Under the pieces are notes generated by a model. The model searched no databases and was not told the origin of the DNA. It saw nothing but the letters and a program-made list of their open reading frames with translations. Below are positions 8,279 through 16,059 of a stretch of DNA of 28,301 bases, one piece after another. The stretch spans positions 1 to 28,301 of the forward strand of contig UQXJ01000018.1 of NCBI GenBank assembly GCA_900545015.1, written 5' to 3'. The number at the start of each line of letters is the position of its first letter. The stretch's first letter is position 1. Source of the stretch: an uncultured Mollicutes bacterium. Lineage in GTDB: Bacteria; Bacillota_I; Bacilli_A; RFN20; CAG-826. The position numbers were made by a program, and so were the translations under genes.

Positions 8279-8346
8279 AAAGAATGATATAATTCTTTAT
8301 GAGATGAATAGTTATTGAAAAACTTGGCGGTTTTGACTATTCATCT
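8279..8346 (+). promoter_or_regulatory. Extended -10 promoter followed by a strong hairpin; possible small RNA
   Basis: TGATATAAT (8285-8293) is a good extended -10; TTGACA at 8270-8275 is too close (12 bases) to be its -35. The -10 sits inside an inverted repeat, AAAGAAT 8279-8285 with ATTCTTT 8292-8298. At about the expected start of transcription begins an 11-bp perfect stem (AGATGAATAGT 8302-8312, ACTATTCATCT 8336-8346) with an inner AAAAC/GTTTT stem. No ORF follows. A short structured transcript or an operator region is possible. Confidence 0.35.
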
Positions 8347-8399
8347 TTTGAAATTCTCATACACTAGAAATAATAATTTAAACAATTAAAGTTACATAT

Positions 8400-8428
8400 A
8401 AAACATCAACTAGCACGGTTGATGTTTT
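8400..8428. terminator. Bidirectional intrinsic terminator
   Basis: AAAACATCAAC (8400-8410) and GTTGATGTTTT (8418-8428) form an 11-bp perfect stem with a 7-base loop. It lies between convergent genes, and the outer A/T pairs give a U-run in both directions. Confidence 0.8.
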
Positions 8429-8454
8429 AAAAATCGAGATATTATTGATAAAAA

Positions 8455-8802
8455 TTAATCTTCATCGTCATCGACAAGCATGAAAATTCCAGCAAGTACA
8501 CTAACAAATAGAAGTGTACATACTTTAAATCCAACATCTACTGGTTCATTATTTTTTATATGTTTATGATAACTAATAGTCATTGGAATGCACCATGCTA
8601 ATGGAATTAAAAGAAAGCCATAAATAACGGTGGCTATTATCATTAAAATATAGGCTGCGGTTTGCATACCTGTTGGTTCTTTATCTTTTCTTTGCTTAAT
8701 AACAATAGGTTCATTATTTAAATTTTTTACTTGCTTTCCACAATGCGTGCAGAAATTAGCATTATCTTCCATTTTACTTCCGCAATAAATACAATATTTC
8801 AT
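8455..8802 (-). CDS. Small zinc-ribbon membrane protein
   Basis: The 115-residue protein begins with a zinc ribbon (Cys4, Cys7, Cys18, Cys21; pattern CxxC-x10-CxxC), a linker, then two predicted membrane spans (about 48-74 and 91-110) and an acidic tail DDDED. Such 'zinc_ribbon_2 plus TM' proteins are common in Firmicutes; their roles are mostly unknown. It lies 11 bases downstream of the other zinc-ribbon gene, so the two form a minus-strand pair. Similar CxxC modules occur in the SPFH and TIR proteins of the operon near the right end of this window. Confidence 0.75.
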   Translation of the reverse strand: MKYCIYCGSKMEDNANFCTHCGKQVKNLNNEPIVIKQRKDKEPTGMQTAAYILMIIATVIYGFLLIPLAWCIPMTISYHKHIKNNEPVDVGFKVCTLLFVSVLAGIFMLVDDDED

Positions 8803-8813
8803 AATTTTTCCTT

Positions 8814-9257
8814 TTACATAGCGTAATTAATTAAATAAGTTATTTGTGCCAAAAAATTTATAAGAATAAAAATAGCAGCAACTCCTGAGAGCACAATTCC
8901 AATAATACCAACCGTTTGTTGAGTGCTATTCTTTAAAAGTGATTTACAAGAAATAAAAAAAGTAACTCCAGGAAAAGCAATTCGAAATAAGAAAGACACT
9001 ATTGTTGAAAACCATAAAGTGGCATAAGGATTTGGAAAATTAATGTATCCTGAAACAAAATTAAGTAAAGAAAGAAGAAGAACAATGCAGCCAATTATTA
9101 AAGGCGAATAGTCTACTTTAGTTTCAATTATAGTTCTTTTATTTTCGTTTGGATATTCATATCGAACTGGCGTAACATCTTTAATTTCAGCGCCACATGA
9201 TTCGCAAAAAGATGCTTCATCTAAATTTTTATTTCCACATTTTGGACAAATTTTCAT
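8814..9257 (-). CDS. Zinc-ribbon membrane protein with three or four membrane spans
   Basis: I chose the ATG at 9257-9255 because GGGGG lies just before it; a start four codons earlier (9269) would begin at the ATG that overlaps that ribosome site. The 147-residue product has a zinc ribbon (Cys4, Cys7, Cys18, Cys21), a polar linker with 'YEYPNENKR', and hydrophobic segments at about 52-70, 80-103 and 116-145. It is the first gene of a two-gene minus-strand unit. The layout resembles YdjG/YdjH-like zinc-ribbon membrane proteins that help localise SPFH proteins in Bacillus, but sequence similarity was not tested. Confidence 0.75.
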   Translation of the reverse strand: MKICPKCGNKNLDEASFCESCGAEIKDVTPVRYEYPNENKRTIIETKVDYSPLIIGCIVLLLSLLNFVSGYINFPNPYATLWFSTIVSFLFRIAFPGVTFFISCKSLLKNSTQQTVGIIGIVLSGVAAIFILINFLAQITYLINYAM

Positions 9258-9507
9258 AATTACCCCCATTAATGATAAATCAAACTTTACTTAATTATAT
9301 ATTTCTAGTGGGCAAAGATAAAATCGTTTTAAGAAAGTTTAAGAAGAGAAAATTAGTTATATTTATTTTTATGAATTTTGCCTTTAAGCGATATAAAAGC
9401 ATCATCCTTCGCTTCAATTTTGCAAACGCGTTGCATTTTTGAAACGAAAACTATAAATAAATGCAACACAAATGTGACGAAAGAAAAAACTCGCTTTAAT
9501 ATTAATG

Positions 9508-9525
9508 ATATTTATGTATAAATAT
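9508..9525 (+). promoter_or_regulatory. Operator-like palindrome before the AlbA_2-family gene
   Basis: ATATTTAT (9508-9515), two bases, ATAAATAT (9518-9525) form a perfect 8-bp dyad about 32 bases before ATG 9558, in the -10 region. Its position fits autoregulation by the winged helix of the downstream product. The rest of the gap (9258-9507) holds an AAGCGA/TCGCTT inverted repeat (9386-9414) and a CGTTGCATTTTTGAAACG dyad at 9429-9446. Confidence 0.4.
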
Positions 9526-9557
9526 ATTAAAGATAAAAGAAGAAGGGTGGTAAGAAA

Positions 9558-10523
9558 ATGGAAGTTGCGCATAAAACCTATAAGGAAAAAATAGATAATG
9601 AAACAAAAGAAATTGACAATTTACATAAAGCGCTATACATAGAACCTTATCGCTTTGATATGCTAAAAAACGATGAAGCAAAACCTACTTTTAGAATTTT
9701 AAAAGCGAAATTAAAAGAAATAATTGATGTTAAACTTACAGAAGATGTTTTGAAAGTTTTGGGCCTAATCGATAATGATTATTACACAAATGCAGCAATG
9801 ATTATTGCTGACAAAAATAGTTTTCCAGGCGTTGACATTATTAGATTTGGTGAAAGTATAAATGAAATTTTAGATCGTGAAACAATTCAAAATGTATCTA
9901 TTTTTGAACTATATGATAGATCAATAGAAATTTATAAGAAATATTATCAGTATGAAAAAATCGATGGAATTCAAAGAAAAACTGTCGAAATAATACCAGA
10001 GAACGCATTTAGAGAGGCTGTTGCTAATGCTCTAATTCATAGAACACGGGACGACACACTAAATATAAGAATACTTATATATAAAGATAAAATTAGTGTT
10101 ATTTCTCCTGGAGGCTTACCATCAAATATATCAAAAGAAGAATATTTAAATGGACAAGTATCGAAGCTAAGAAATCCGATTTTAGCGAATATCTTTTTTA
10201 GATTGAGATATGTAGAGATGTTTGTCACTGGCATTTTAAGAATAAAAGAGCTTTATTCTTCATCTTCCTTTAAACCTGATTTTGTTATTAACGAAAATAG
10301 CATTACTGTAACTCTTCCATCTCTTTTTAAGAAATACATTTTAACGAATGATGAAGAAAAAGTTATGACTTTCCTTCAAAAAGGTATTGAAGCTTCAAGT
10401 ACTGAACTTGTTGACTTTACTGGATTTAATAAATCAAAAATATTAAGGGTTTTAAAAGCACTTATAAAAAAGGAATATGTAAAAGTTAGTGGCGCTGGAA
10501 ATAGTACAAAGTATTATATTTAA
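9558..10523 (+). CDS. AlbA_2/Schlafen-family ATP-binding protein lacking the AlbA_2 domain
   Basis: The 321-residue protein matches the middle and C-terminal parts of the large 'ATP-binding / putative DNA-binding domain' family. It has a 'ILKAKLKEIIDVKLTEDVLKVLGLI' segment, the conserved 'IPENAFREAVANALIHR' helix, 'ISVISPGGLP', 'LRNPILANIFFRL' and a C-terminal winged helix 'SSTELVDFTGFNKSKILRVLKAL'. Family members normally begin with a roughly 130-residue AlbA_2 domain, absent here. AGGGTGG (9544-9550) is well placed before ATG 9558, so the short form may be real, or the gene may have been re-started after a deletion. The role is uncertain; a transcription-regulator-like function is inferred from the winged helix and the nearby palindrome. 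Remnants of the family lie at 1-2141. Confidence 0.75.
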   Translation: MEVAHKTYKEKIDNETKEIDNLHKALYIEPYRFDMLKNDEAKPTFRILKAKLKEIIDVKLTEDVLKVLGLIDNDYYTNAAMIIADKNSFPGVDIIRFGESINEILDRETIQNVSIFELYDRSIEIYKKYYQYEKIDGIQRKTVEIIPENAFREAVANALIHRTRDDTLNIRILIYKDKISVISPGGLPSNISKEEYLNGQVSKLRNPILANIFFRLRYVEMFVTGILRIKELYSSSSFKPDFVINENSITVTLPSLFKKYILTNDEEKVMTFLQKGIEASSTELVDFTGFNKSKILRVLKALIKKEYVKVSGAGNSTKYYI

Positions 10524-10810
10524 CTACTAATTACCAACTAATTTACTACTAATTAACTACTTTTTATTGCATTTTTGTAGGGTTTTTAATGTTTTAAATC
10601 GTTTTTTAATATTTTCTTTTTTCAAATCTCTTCATAATAAATTATTGGTATAAAATTTCTATTACCAAAAAATGAAAAAAATTCAAAAATTGGTAATGGA
10701 AATAAAAATTAAATTTTTAAGGATAAATAATTTTTTAAATCCACTACTATCTTTATTATCTCTTCATTCGTTTTGTGCTAATCTTTTATTAAATAAAGAG
10801 CGAGGAAATT
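10524..10810 (+). promoter_or_regulatory. AT-rich control region with short repeats before the macro-domain gene
   Basis: Just after the stop, CTACTAATTA occurs at 10525 and again at 10547. A TTGGTA/TACCAA inverted repeat (10645-10650, 10663-10668) is followed by a third TTGGTA (10690-10695), spaced like a regulator-binding cluster. No ORF of note is present. GAGCGAGGA (about 10799-10807) precedes ATG 10811. Confidence 0.35.
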
Positions 10811-11575
10811 ATGGATAAAGATTATAAAAAGATGAAAGATGAAGAACTTTTAGTTGAAATCAAAGAATGGGCTAAAGAACAAGATATAGTTACAATGAGT
10901 GGAATTGTTAAAAATTTTTCTACAAGTTACCCTAAAGCTTCAAGAATGTTTGAAACTTTAGTAGAGGAAGAAATAATTGTATTAGATAAAGGATTTTATC
11001 ATCCTAAAGGAAAAGAACTTATTTTAAAATTGCCACTTAAGATTTATCTTCTTGATGTAAATATAAATATTACTATTGAATGGAAAAAGGTATTTAAAGA
11101 TTACCCAGAAGTTGAAGTTGTTTATGATGAATTTAAACATTTTTTAGATACAAAAGATATTGAATGCATTGTGAGTCCAGGAAATTCATTTGGAATAATG
11201 GATGGGGGATATGATTATGCAATTAAAGAATATTTTGGAGAAGAATTAGAAGATGCTCTTAAAAAAGAAATTGAATATCGATATTACGCAGAAGAACCTG
11301 TTGCATCATCTTTAATTATTGATATTCCTAACACTAATAAAAAACTTATTCATACTCCAACTATGAAAACTCCTTCAGTTATTAAAGATACATTTGTTAT
11401 TTATCAGTGCATGAGAACAACTTTAATTAAAGCTCTTGAATCAAGAGTTGAAAGCATTGTAATTCCGGCATTTGGTGGAGCAACAGGTGCTGTTGAACCG
11501 GAAATAATTGCTAAAAAGATGCTAGAAGGATTTAAACAAATTAGGAATCACTATTTAAAAAGTCATGAATTATAA
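10811..11575 (+). CDS. Winged-helix / macro-domain protein
   Basis: The 254-residue protein has two parts. Residues 1-75 form a winged helix of the FtsK-gamma type ('VTMSGIVKNFSTSYPKASRMFETLVEEEIIV'). Residues 80-250 form a macro domain: 'IECIVSPGNSFGIMDGGYDYAI' gives the VxxxN and Gly-rich first binding loop, and 'VIPAFGGATGAVEPEIIAKKML' gives the second phosphate loop. Macro domains bind ADP-ribose and many remove it from proteins or DNA; this variant resembles the phage-tail/Poa1-like class. A DNA-binding ADP-ribose reader or eraser is therefore inferred. It is transcribed alone and ends in a symmetrical hairpin terminator whose arm sequence recurs before the next gene. Confidence 0.8.
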   Translation: MDKDYKKMKDEELLVEIKEWAKEQDIVTMSGIVKNFSTSYPKASRMFETLVEEEIIVLDKGFYHPKGKELILKLPLKIYLLDVNINITIEWKKVFKDYPEVEVVYDEFKHFLDTKDIECIVSPGNSFGIMDGGYDYAIKEYFGEELEDALKKEIEYRYYAEEPVASSLIIDIPNTNKKLIHTPTMKTPSVIKDTFVIYQCMRTTLIKALESRVESIVIPAFGGATGAVEPEIIAKKMLEGFKQIRNHYLKSHEL

Positions 11576-11617
11576 AATCAGACTAAAATACGATGATATC
11601 GTATAAAAGTCGGATTT
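11575..11617 (+). terminator. Symmetrical hairpin terminator of the macro-domain gene
   Basis: Nested stems AAATC/GATTT, GACT/AGTC and ATACGAT/ATCGTAT surround a 3-base loop (11595-11597); an A·G mismatch and an AAA/AAA internal loop separate them. It begins at the stop codon and ends in TTTTGCTTATT. The left-arm sequence GACTAAAATACGA (11581-11593) is the exact reverse complement of 11743-11755 in the leader of the next gene. Confidence 0.65.
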
Positions 11618-11720
11618 TGCTTATTATCTAGGAATTAAACCATAATTTTTGTCCTTTTTTCAGTGAAATTAGATAAAAATAAGATCAAAAAAGTAATATT
11701 AATGATGAAAATAACTAAAA

Positions 11721-11759
11721 TTTCGACTAAAATAAGATTGTATCGTATTTTAGTCGAAA
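11721..11759 (+). promoter_or_regulatory. 14-bp leader hairpin abutting the ribosome site of the AAA/DUF4143 gene
   Basis: TTTCGACTAAAATA (11721-11734) and TATTTTAGTCGAAA (11746-11759) are exact reverse complements around an 11-base loop. The right arm runs into the AAAGGAG ribosome site (11757-11763), so folding of the RNA would partly hide it; as DNA it is a good operator. The motif is shared with the terminator of the preceding gene. Confidence 0.6.
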
Positions 11760-11769
11760 GGAGAAATGC

Positions 11770-12990
11770 ATGAATTATATTAAAAGAGACATGGAAAAAT
11801 TAATAAATGAGTTAAATAAAGAATATTCATGCATTTTAATTACTGGTCCTAGACAAGTTGGAAAAACAACAATGCTTGAACATATTGATTCTAATAGAAA
11901 TGTCGTAACACTCGATGATCTTCAAGAGAGAAATTTAGCAAAAAGCGATCCAGAAATGTTTTTAAAAATACATAAAGCACCTTTGCTTATTGATGAAGTA
12001 CAATATGCTCCTGAATTATTTACCTATATAAAAATTGCAATTGATAAAGGAGCAGAACCTGGAAGTTTTTGGCTTACTGGGTCACAAAGCTATAAATTAA
12101 TGAGATTTTCACAAGAAAGCTTAGCTGGAAGAATTGCAATTTTAAATTTAACATCATTATCACAACATGAAATTTATGGAAAAGATGACAATATTCCTTT
12201 TGATGTAACACTAGATAATTTAAGTAAAAGATCAGAACTTAATACTTACGCTAATCCAAATGAAATTTTTAATAGAATATGGAAAGGCACAATGCCTGGA
12301 CTTATTAGTGGAAAATATACAAATAGAGATATTTTTTATTCTAGCTATTTATCAACTTATATATCGCGAGATGTAAAAGAAGAAACAAATATTGAAAATG
12401 AAATAAAATTTATAGACTTTATTAGAGCAACTGCTGCTAGAGTTGGACAAGTTCTTAATATTCATTCAATTGCAAGTGATGTTGAAATAAGCGATGATAC
12501 AGCAAAAAGATGGCTTAGTATTTTAGAAAAATCAGAGATTATTTATTATTTACATCCATATTCTAATAATTTATTAAAAAGAATAATTAAAGCTCCTAAA
12601 TTATATTTTTTTGACACTGGGCTAGTTGCTTATTTAACAAGATATTCTAGTCCTGAAATTTTAGAAAGTGGTGCTTTAAATGGTGCAATACTTGAAAATT
12701 ATATAATTAATGAAATTAAGAAAAGCTATATAAATTCAGGAAAAGAAGTTTATATGTATTATTTTAGAGACAAAGATCAGCATGAAATCGATTTAATTCT
12801 TGAAGCGAATGATTTAATTCATCCAATTGAAATAAAGAAAACTTCAAATCCTAATTTCTCAATGATTAAAAGCTTTGACATACTTAAAAAATCAGCAATT
12901 AAAGTAGGTGAAGGCGCAATTATCTGTATGAAAGATAATTTAACAGCTCTTGATAGAGATACTTTAATTGTTCCTATTTGGTGCATTTAG
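11770..12990 (+). CDS. AAA ATPase with C-terminal DUF4143 domain (GPRQVGKT subfamily)
   Basis: The 406-residue protein has Walker A 'TGPRQVGKTT' (about 25-34), Walker B 'LLIDEVQ' (72-78), the sensor segment 'WLTGSQSYKL', and the DUF4143 half with 'DTAKRWLSILEKSEIIYYLHPY', 'KLYFFDTGLVAYL' and a nuclease-fold core 'HEIDLILE...PIEIKK'. Full length for the family. Function is unknown; these ATPases spread in mobile accessory regions and are sometimes annotated as archaeal-type ATPases. The gene stands alone, with its own hairpin leader and AAAGGAG site. It is only distantly related to the two AAA/DUF4143 genes at 16301 and 18730, which have a different P-loop. Confidence 0.9.
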   Translation: MNYIKRDMEKLINELNKEYSCILITGPRQVGKTTMLEHIDSNRNVVTLDDLQERNLAKSDPEMFLKIHKAPLLIDEVQYAPELFTYIKIAIDKGAEPGSFWLTGSQSYKLMRFSQESLAGRIAILNLTSLSQHEIYGKDDNIPFDVTLDNLSKRSELNTYANPNEIFNRIWKGTMPGLISGKYTNRDIFYSSYLSTYISRDVKEETNIENEIKFIDFIRATAARVGQVLNIHSIASDVEISDDTAKRWLSILEKSEIIYYLHPYSNNLLKRIIKAPKLYFFDTGLVAYLTRYSSPEILESGALNGAILENYIINEIKKSYINSGKEVYMYYFRDKDQHEIDLILEANDLIHPIEIKKTSNPNFSMIKSFDILKKSAIKVGEGAIICMKDNLTALDRDTLIVPIWCI

Positions 12991-13040
12991 TTTAACTTAT
13001 AGGAATAATTTATTTTTTCTTTTTTTAAAATTTGAAAGAT

Positions 13041-13058
13041 GTTGCGTTTTTTTGCAAC
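13041..13058. repeat. GTTGC/GCAAC dyad in the gap before the restriction-modification system
   Basis: GTTGC (13041-13045) and GCAAC (13054-13058) flank a T-rich loop. It lies about 50 bases after the AAA gene stop and could terminate it weakly. It resembles the GTTGCATTTTTCCAAC units at 16060-16140 and the dyad at 9429-9446. Confidence 0.4.
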
Positions 13059-13196
13059 GGACTTTTTAAGCAAACAAACATTCGCCGAAAAATGTAGAAT
13101 TAATTTTCTCATTATTAAAAAATGGTATTTCATGAATTCTAAATCATAAATTGCAAAAATCATAATTTTTTGTAATATTTGTATATATAAATACAC

Positions 13197-13215
13197 AAAA
13201 CTATGATATAGTTTT
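13197..13215 (+). promoter_or_regulatory. Operator-like palindrome over the promoter of the R-M operon
   Basis: AAAACTAT (13197-13204), GAT, ATAGTTTT (13208-13215) make a perfect 8-bp dyad that contains the likely -10 (TATGAT). It lies 16 bases before ATG 13232. The first product has an N-terminal XRE helix-turn-helix, so autoregulation through this site is a direct prediction. Confidence 0.55.
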
Positions 13216-13231
13216 TAAAAGGCGATAAAAG

Positions 13232-14290
13232 ATGGAAACTTCATTAACAAGAATCGGAAATGACATTAGAAATTATAGAAATGAAGCTGGTATAACTCAA
13301 GAGCAACTGGCTTTAATGTGTGGCGTTGAACGCTCCCAATTATCTCGAATTGAAGCAGGCGAAGTTTTAGGTGTAACTTATGCAACAATTGAGAAAATAT
13401 TGAATTCTCTAGGAAGAAAAATTCAACATGTTAAGATTGATAATTTGAATGACCAACTAAATATAAAACCATTTGTGAAATGGGCAGGAGGCAAAACACA
13501 ACTTTTAGAAGCGATTGAAAAGCATCTCCCAGAACATTTTAATAGATATTTTGAGCCTTTTGTTGGCGGTGGAGCCTTACTTTTTAAATTACAACCAAAA
13601 TCATTTTCTATTAATGATATGAATGAAGAACTAATTTACGCTTATAATTGCTTTAAGAATGACTCATTATTTAGTGAACTTAAAGAAGAATTGATTAAAC
13701 ATGAACAAAATCATTCTGAAGATTATTACTATTCGATAAGAGAGCAAGATAGAAATGAACTTTTCAAAGCTTTACCTATCTATGTTAGAGCAGCACGAAT
13801 GATTTATCTAAATAAATCATGCTTTAATGGATTATATAGAGTTAACTCGAAAGGATTTTTTAATGTTCCTTTTGGAAAAAAGAAAAAAGTTGTTTGTTTC
13901 GATAGAGATAATTTTGAGTCTCTAAGAAAATTCTTCAAAACTAGAAAAGCCGTAATTACTTGTTGTGATTTTGAAGAAGCTGTAAAAAATGCAAAGCAAG
14001 GCGACTTTGTTTATTTTGATCCTCCATATGATACTCGGGAAGGCAAGGATAGTTTTACATCATATGATAAAAATGCATTTGGAAAAGATGAACAAAAAAG
14101 GCTAGCAAACGTTTTTAAAAAACTATCAGAAAAAGGCGTTTATGTAATGCTTAGCAATCATAATACAAATTTTATTAGAGAATTATATAAAGATTTTCAT
14201 ATTAATATTGTTCCTGCAAAAAGAATGATTAACGCAAATGGAAAAGGAAGAGGCGAAGTTGAAGAGGTGCTAATCACAAACTATGAATAA
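13232..14290 (+). CDS. dpnM: HTH-Dam: XRE regulator fused to GATC adenine methyltransferase (M.DpnII type)
   Basis: The 352-residue protein starts with an XRE helix-turn-helix (about 6-60: 'IRNYRNEAGITQEQLALMCGV', 'RSQLSRIEAGEV'). A Dam/D12-class N6-adenine methyltransferase follows: 'FVKWAGGKTQLL' (81-92), SAM-binding 'EPFVGGGALLF' (108-118), a target-recognition region (130-250) and catalytic 'YFDPPYDTREG' (261-271). Members of this class in DpnII/MboI systems methylate GATC and protect host DNA. The usual protein is about 280 residues; the extra HTH probably serves as a built-in controller, and a palindrome covers the promoter. It overlaps the next gene by eight bases. Confidence 0.92.
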   Translation: METSLTRIGNDIRNYRNEAGITQEQLALMCGVERSQLSRIEAGEVLGVTYATIEKILNSLGRKIQHVKIDNLNDQLNIKPFVKWAGGKTQLLEAIEKHLPEHFNRYFEPFVGGGALLFKLQPKSFSINDMNEELIYAYNCFKNDSLFSELKEELIKHEQNHSEDYYYSIREQDRNELFKALPIYVRAARMIYLNKSCFNGLYRVNSKGFFNVPFGKKKKVVCFDRDNFESLRKFFKTRKAVITCCDFEEAVKNAKQGDFVYFDPPYDTREGKDSFTSYDKNAFGKDEQKRLANVFKKLSEKGVYVMLSNHNTNFIRELYKDFHINIVPAKRMINANGKGRGEVEEVLITNYE

Positions 14291-15044
14291 ACCTTATTTT
14301 AATAATGATTCGGCAATTCTTTATTTAGGAGATTGTTTAAAAGTTTTGAATAAAATAGAAGATAAATCCGTAGATGTGATTTTTGCAGATCCTCCTTATT
14401 TTTTATCAAGTGGAGGTGTTTCTTGCCATTCTGGAAAACAAGTTTCTGTAGATAAAGCAGATTGGGATAAAAGTATTACTATAAAAGAAAAGAATAAATT
14501 TAATAAAAAACGGTTAAAAGAGTGCAGAAGAGTTTTAAAAGATAATGGAACCATATGGATTAGTGGGACATTTCATAATATTTATTCTATAGGTGTTGTA
14601 CTTGAAGAAACTGGATTTTCAATTATTAATAATATAACTTGGGAAAAACCGAACCCAGCGCCAAATTTAGCTTGTAGATGTTTCACTAATTCAACTGAAA
14701 CAATTTTATGGGCTAGAAAGCAGCTCACTCAAAAGAAAAAAGGCAAACATTTTTTTAATTATTCTTTAATGAAAGAAATTAATGGAAATAAGCAAATGAA
14801 GGATGTGTGGATAATTAATTTGCCAAAAAAAGAAGAAAAAGAATATGGAAAACATCCTACGCAAAAGCCTGTGGATTTATTAATTAGAATATTATTAGCT
14901 TCAACGAAAGAAAATGACCTTGTTTTAGATCCTTTTTGTGGTAGTTCTACTACAGGTGTAGCGTGCAAAATGTTAAATAGAAGATATATTGGAATTGATA
15001 ATGAAAAGGAATATTTAGATCTTTCTATTAAAAGATTAATTTGA
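14283..15044 (+). CDS. dpnA: Second GATC adenine methyltransferase, DpnA-like (beta class)
   Basis: The 253-residue protein has the beta-class order: catalytic 'DVIFADPPYFLSSGG' (31-45), target-recognition region, 'HPTQKPVDLL' (191-200) and SAM-binding 'DPFCGSSTTG' (216-225). In DpnII systems this second enzyme methylates GATC, including single-stranded DNA, which protects incoming DNA during uptake. The match to DpnA rests on class, length and gene order. Start ATG 14283 lies inside the end of the first methylase gene, implying coupled translation. It ends in TGA, direct evidence that TGA is a stop here. Confidence 0.9.
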   Translation: MNKPYFNNDSAILYLGDCLKVLNKIEDKSVDVIFADPPYFLSSGGVSCHSGKQVSVDKADWDKSITIKEKNKFNKKRLKECRRVLKDNGTIWISGTFHNIYSIGVVLEETGFSIINNITWEKPNPAPNLACRCFTNSTETILWARKQLTQKKKGKHFFNYSLMKEINGNKQMKDVWIINLPKKEEKEYGKHPTQKPVDLLIRILLASTKENDLVLDPFCGSSTTGVACKMLNRRYIGIDNEKEYLDLSIKRLI

Positions 15045-15072
15045 TATAAAGCAAAGGAGGCAAATTGTAATA

Positions 15073-15966
15073 ATGAAAAGAAATTTTAACGAATGGCTTT
15101 CTACTATGAAAGAAAGTATTGCTTCGTGGACGTATTATACTGATTTTGAAAAAGTTTATGACAATGTTAATAAAATTAAAGTTGAATTAAACATATTAAA
15201 TTCTCTTATAGGTTCAAAAGATATAGAGAATGAATTTAAACACATCATTAGCCTATATCCTAATGTTCTATCAGTTATCCCAATTTTATTAGCAAAAAGA
15301 GAAAAAGAAATTAAAGTTAATGATACAAATGAAAATTTTGTATTCAACTTTGTAAAAATGAACTATACAGTTGAGCAATATGTATTGTTTATGAGAAATA
15401 GTGGATTATTTAATTTACTTAAAGACCACATCATTAATAATTTAGTTGACTATGTTCTTGGCATTGAAGTAGGGATGGATACTAATGGTAGAAAGAATAG
15501 AACAGGCGATGTCATGGAAGATTTAGTTGAATCTTATTTAATTTCTGCTGGTCTAGTAAAAGGAAAAACATATTTTAAAGAAATGTATAAATCTGAAGTT
15601 GAAAAGAAATTTAATATAGATTTATCTGCGATTAGCAATAATGGTAAAACTGAAAAAAGATTTGATTTCGTATTTATCGGTGCTTTTGGAACGATCTATG
15701 CATGTGAGTGCAATTTTTATAGTGGAGGTGGCTCAAAATTAAATGAGACTGCAAGAAGTTATCATGACTTAACCAAGGAAGCTAAAGGAATAGATGGATT
15801 TCAATTTGTATGGTTTACTGATGGTATAGGTTGGAATAGCGCTAAACATAATTTAGAAGAAACATTTGATATTTTAGATAACATTTATAATTTAAATGAT
15901 TTAGAAAATAACTGTTTAAATAATTTAATTAATCCTAATATGTATGTTGAAAAAGCTTTTAAATAA
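15073..15966 (+). CDS. dpnB: DpnII-type restriction endonuclease (GATC)
   Basis: The 297-residue protein is close to the length of R.DpnII. It has the helical N-terminal half, 'GRKNRTGDVMEDLVESYL' (139-156) and the nuclease core: 'KRFDFVF' with Asp198 and 'YACECNFYSGGGSKLNETARSY' with Glu212, the PD-(D/E)xK-like active site of this family in which Asn replaces the final Lys. It cuts unmethylated GATC. A strong AAAGGAGG (15053-15060) precedes ATG 15073. Order methylase, methylase, nuclease is that of the pneumococcal dpnM-dpnA-dpnB operon. All three genes are open, so the system looks functional. Confidence 0.92.
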   Translation: MKRNFNEWLSTMKESIASWTYYTDFEKVYDNVNKIKVELNILNSLIGSKDIENEFKHIISLYPNVLSVIPILLAKREKEIKVNDTNENFVFNFVKMNYTVEQYVLFMRNSGLFNLLKDHIINNLVDYVLGIEVGMDTNGRKNRTGDVMEDLVESYLISAGLVKGKTYFKEMYKSEVEKKFNIDLSAISNNGKTEKRFDFVFIGAFGTIYACECNFYSGGGSKLNETARSYHDLTKEAKGIDGFQFVWFTDGIGWNSAKHNLEETFDILDNIYNLNDLENNCLNNLINPNMYVEKAFK

Positions 15967-16059
15967 ACTGTGCTTAACCTATTAAGGCAATAATTTAAAT
16001 TAAGAATTAAATGAAAGTTTTCTATTTTAATTATGAACACCATTAAAAAAGGTATGAAA

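Noticed and set aside
8270..8293. TTGACA/TATAAT as a standard promoter
   Set aside because: The spacing is only 12 bases; the extended -10 alone is the better reading.
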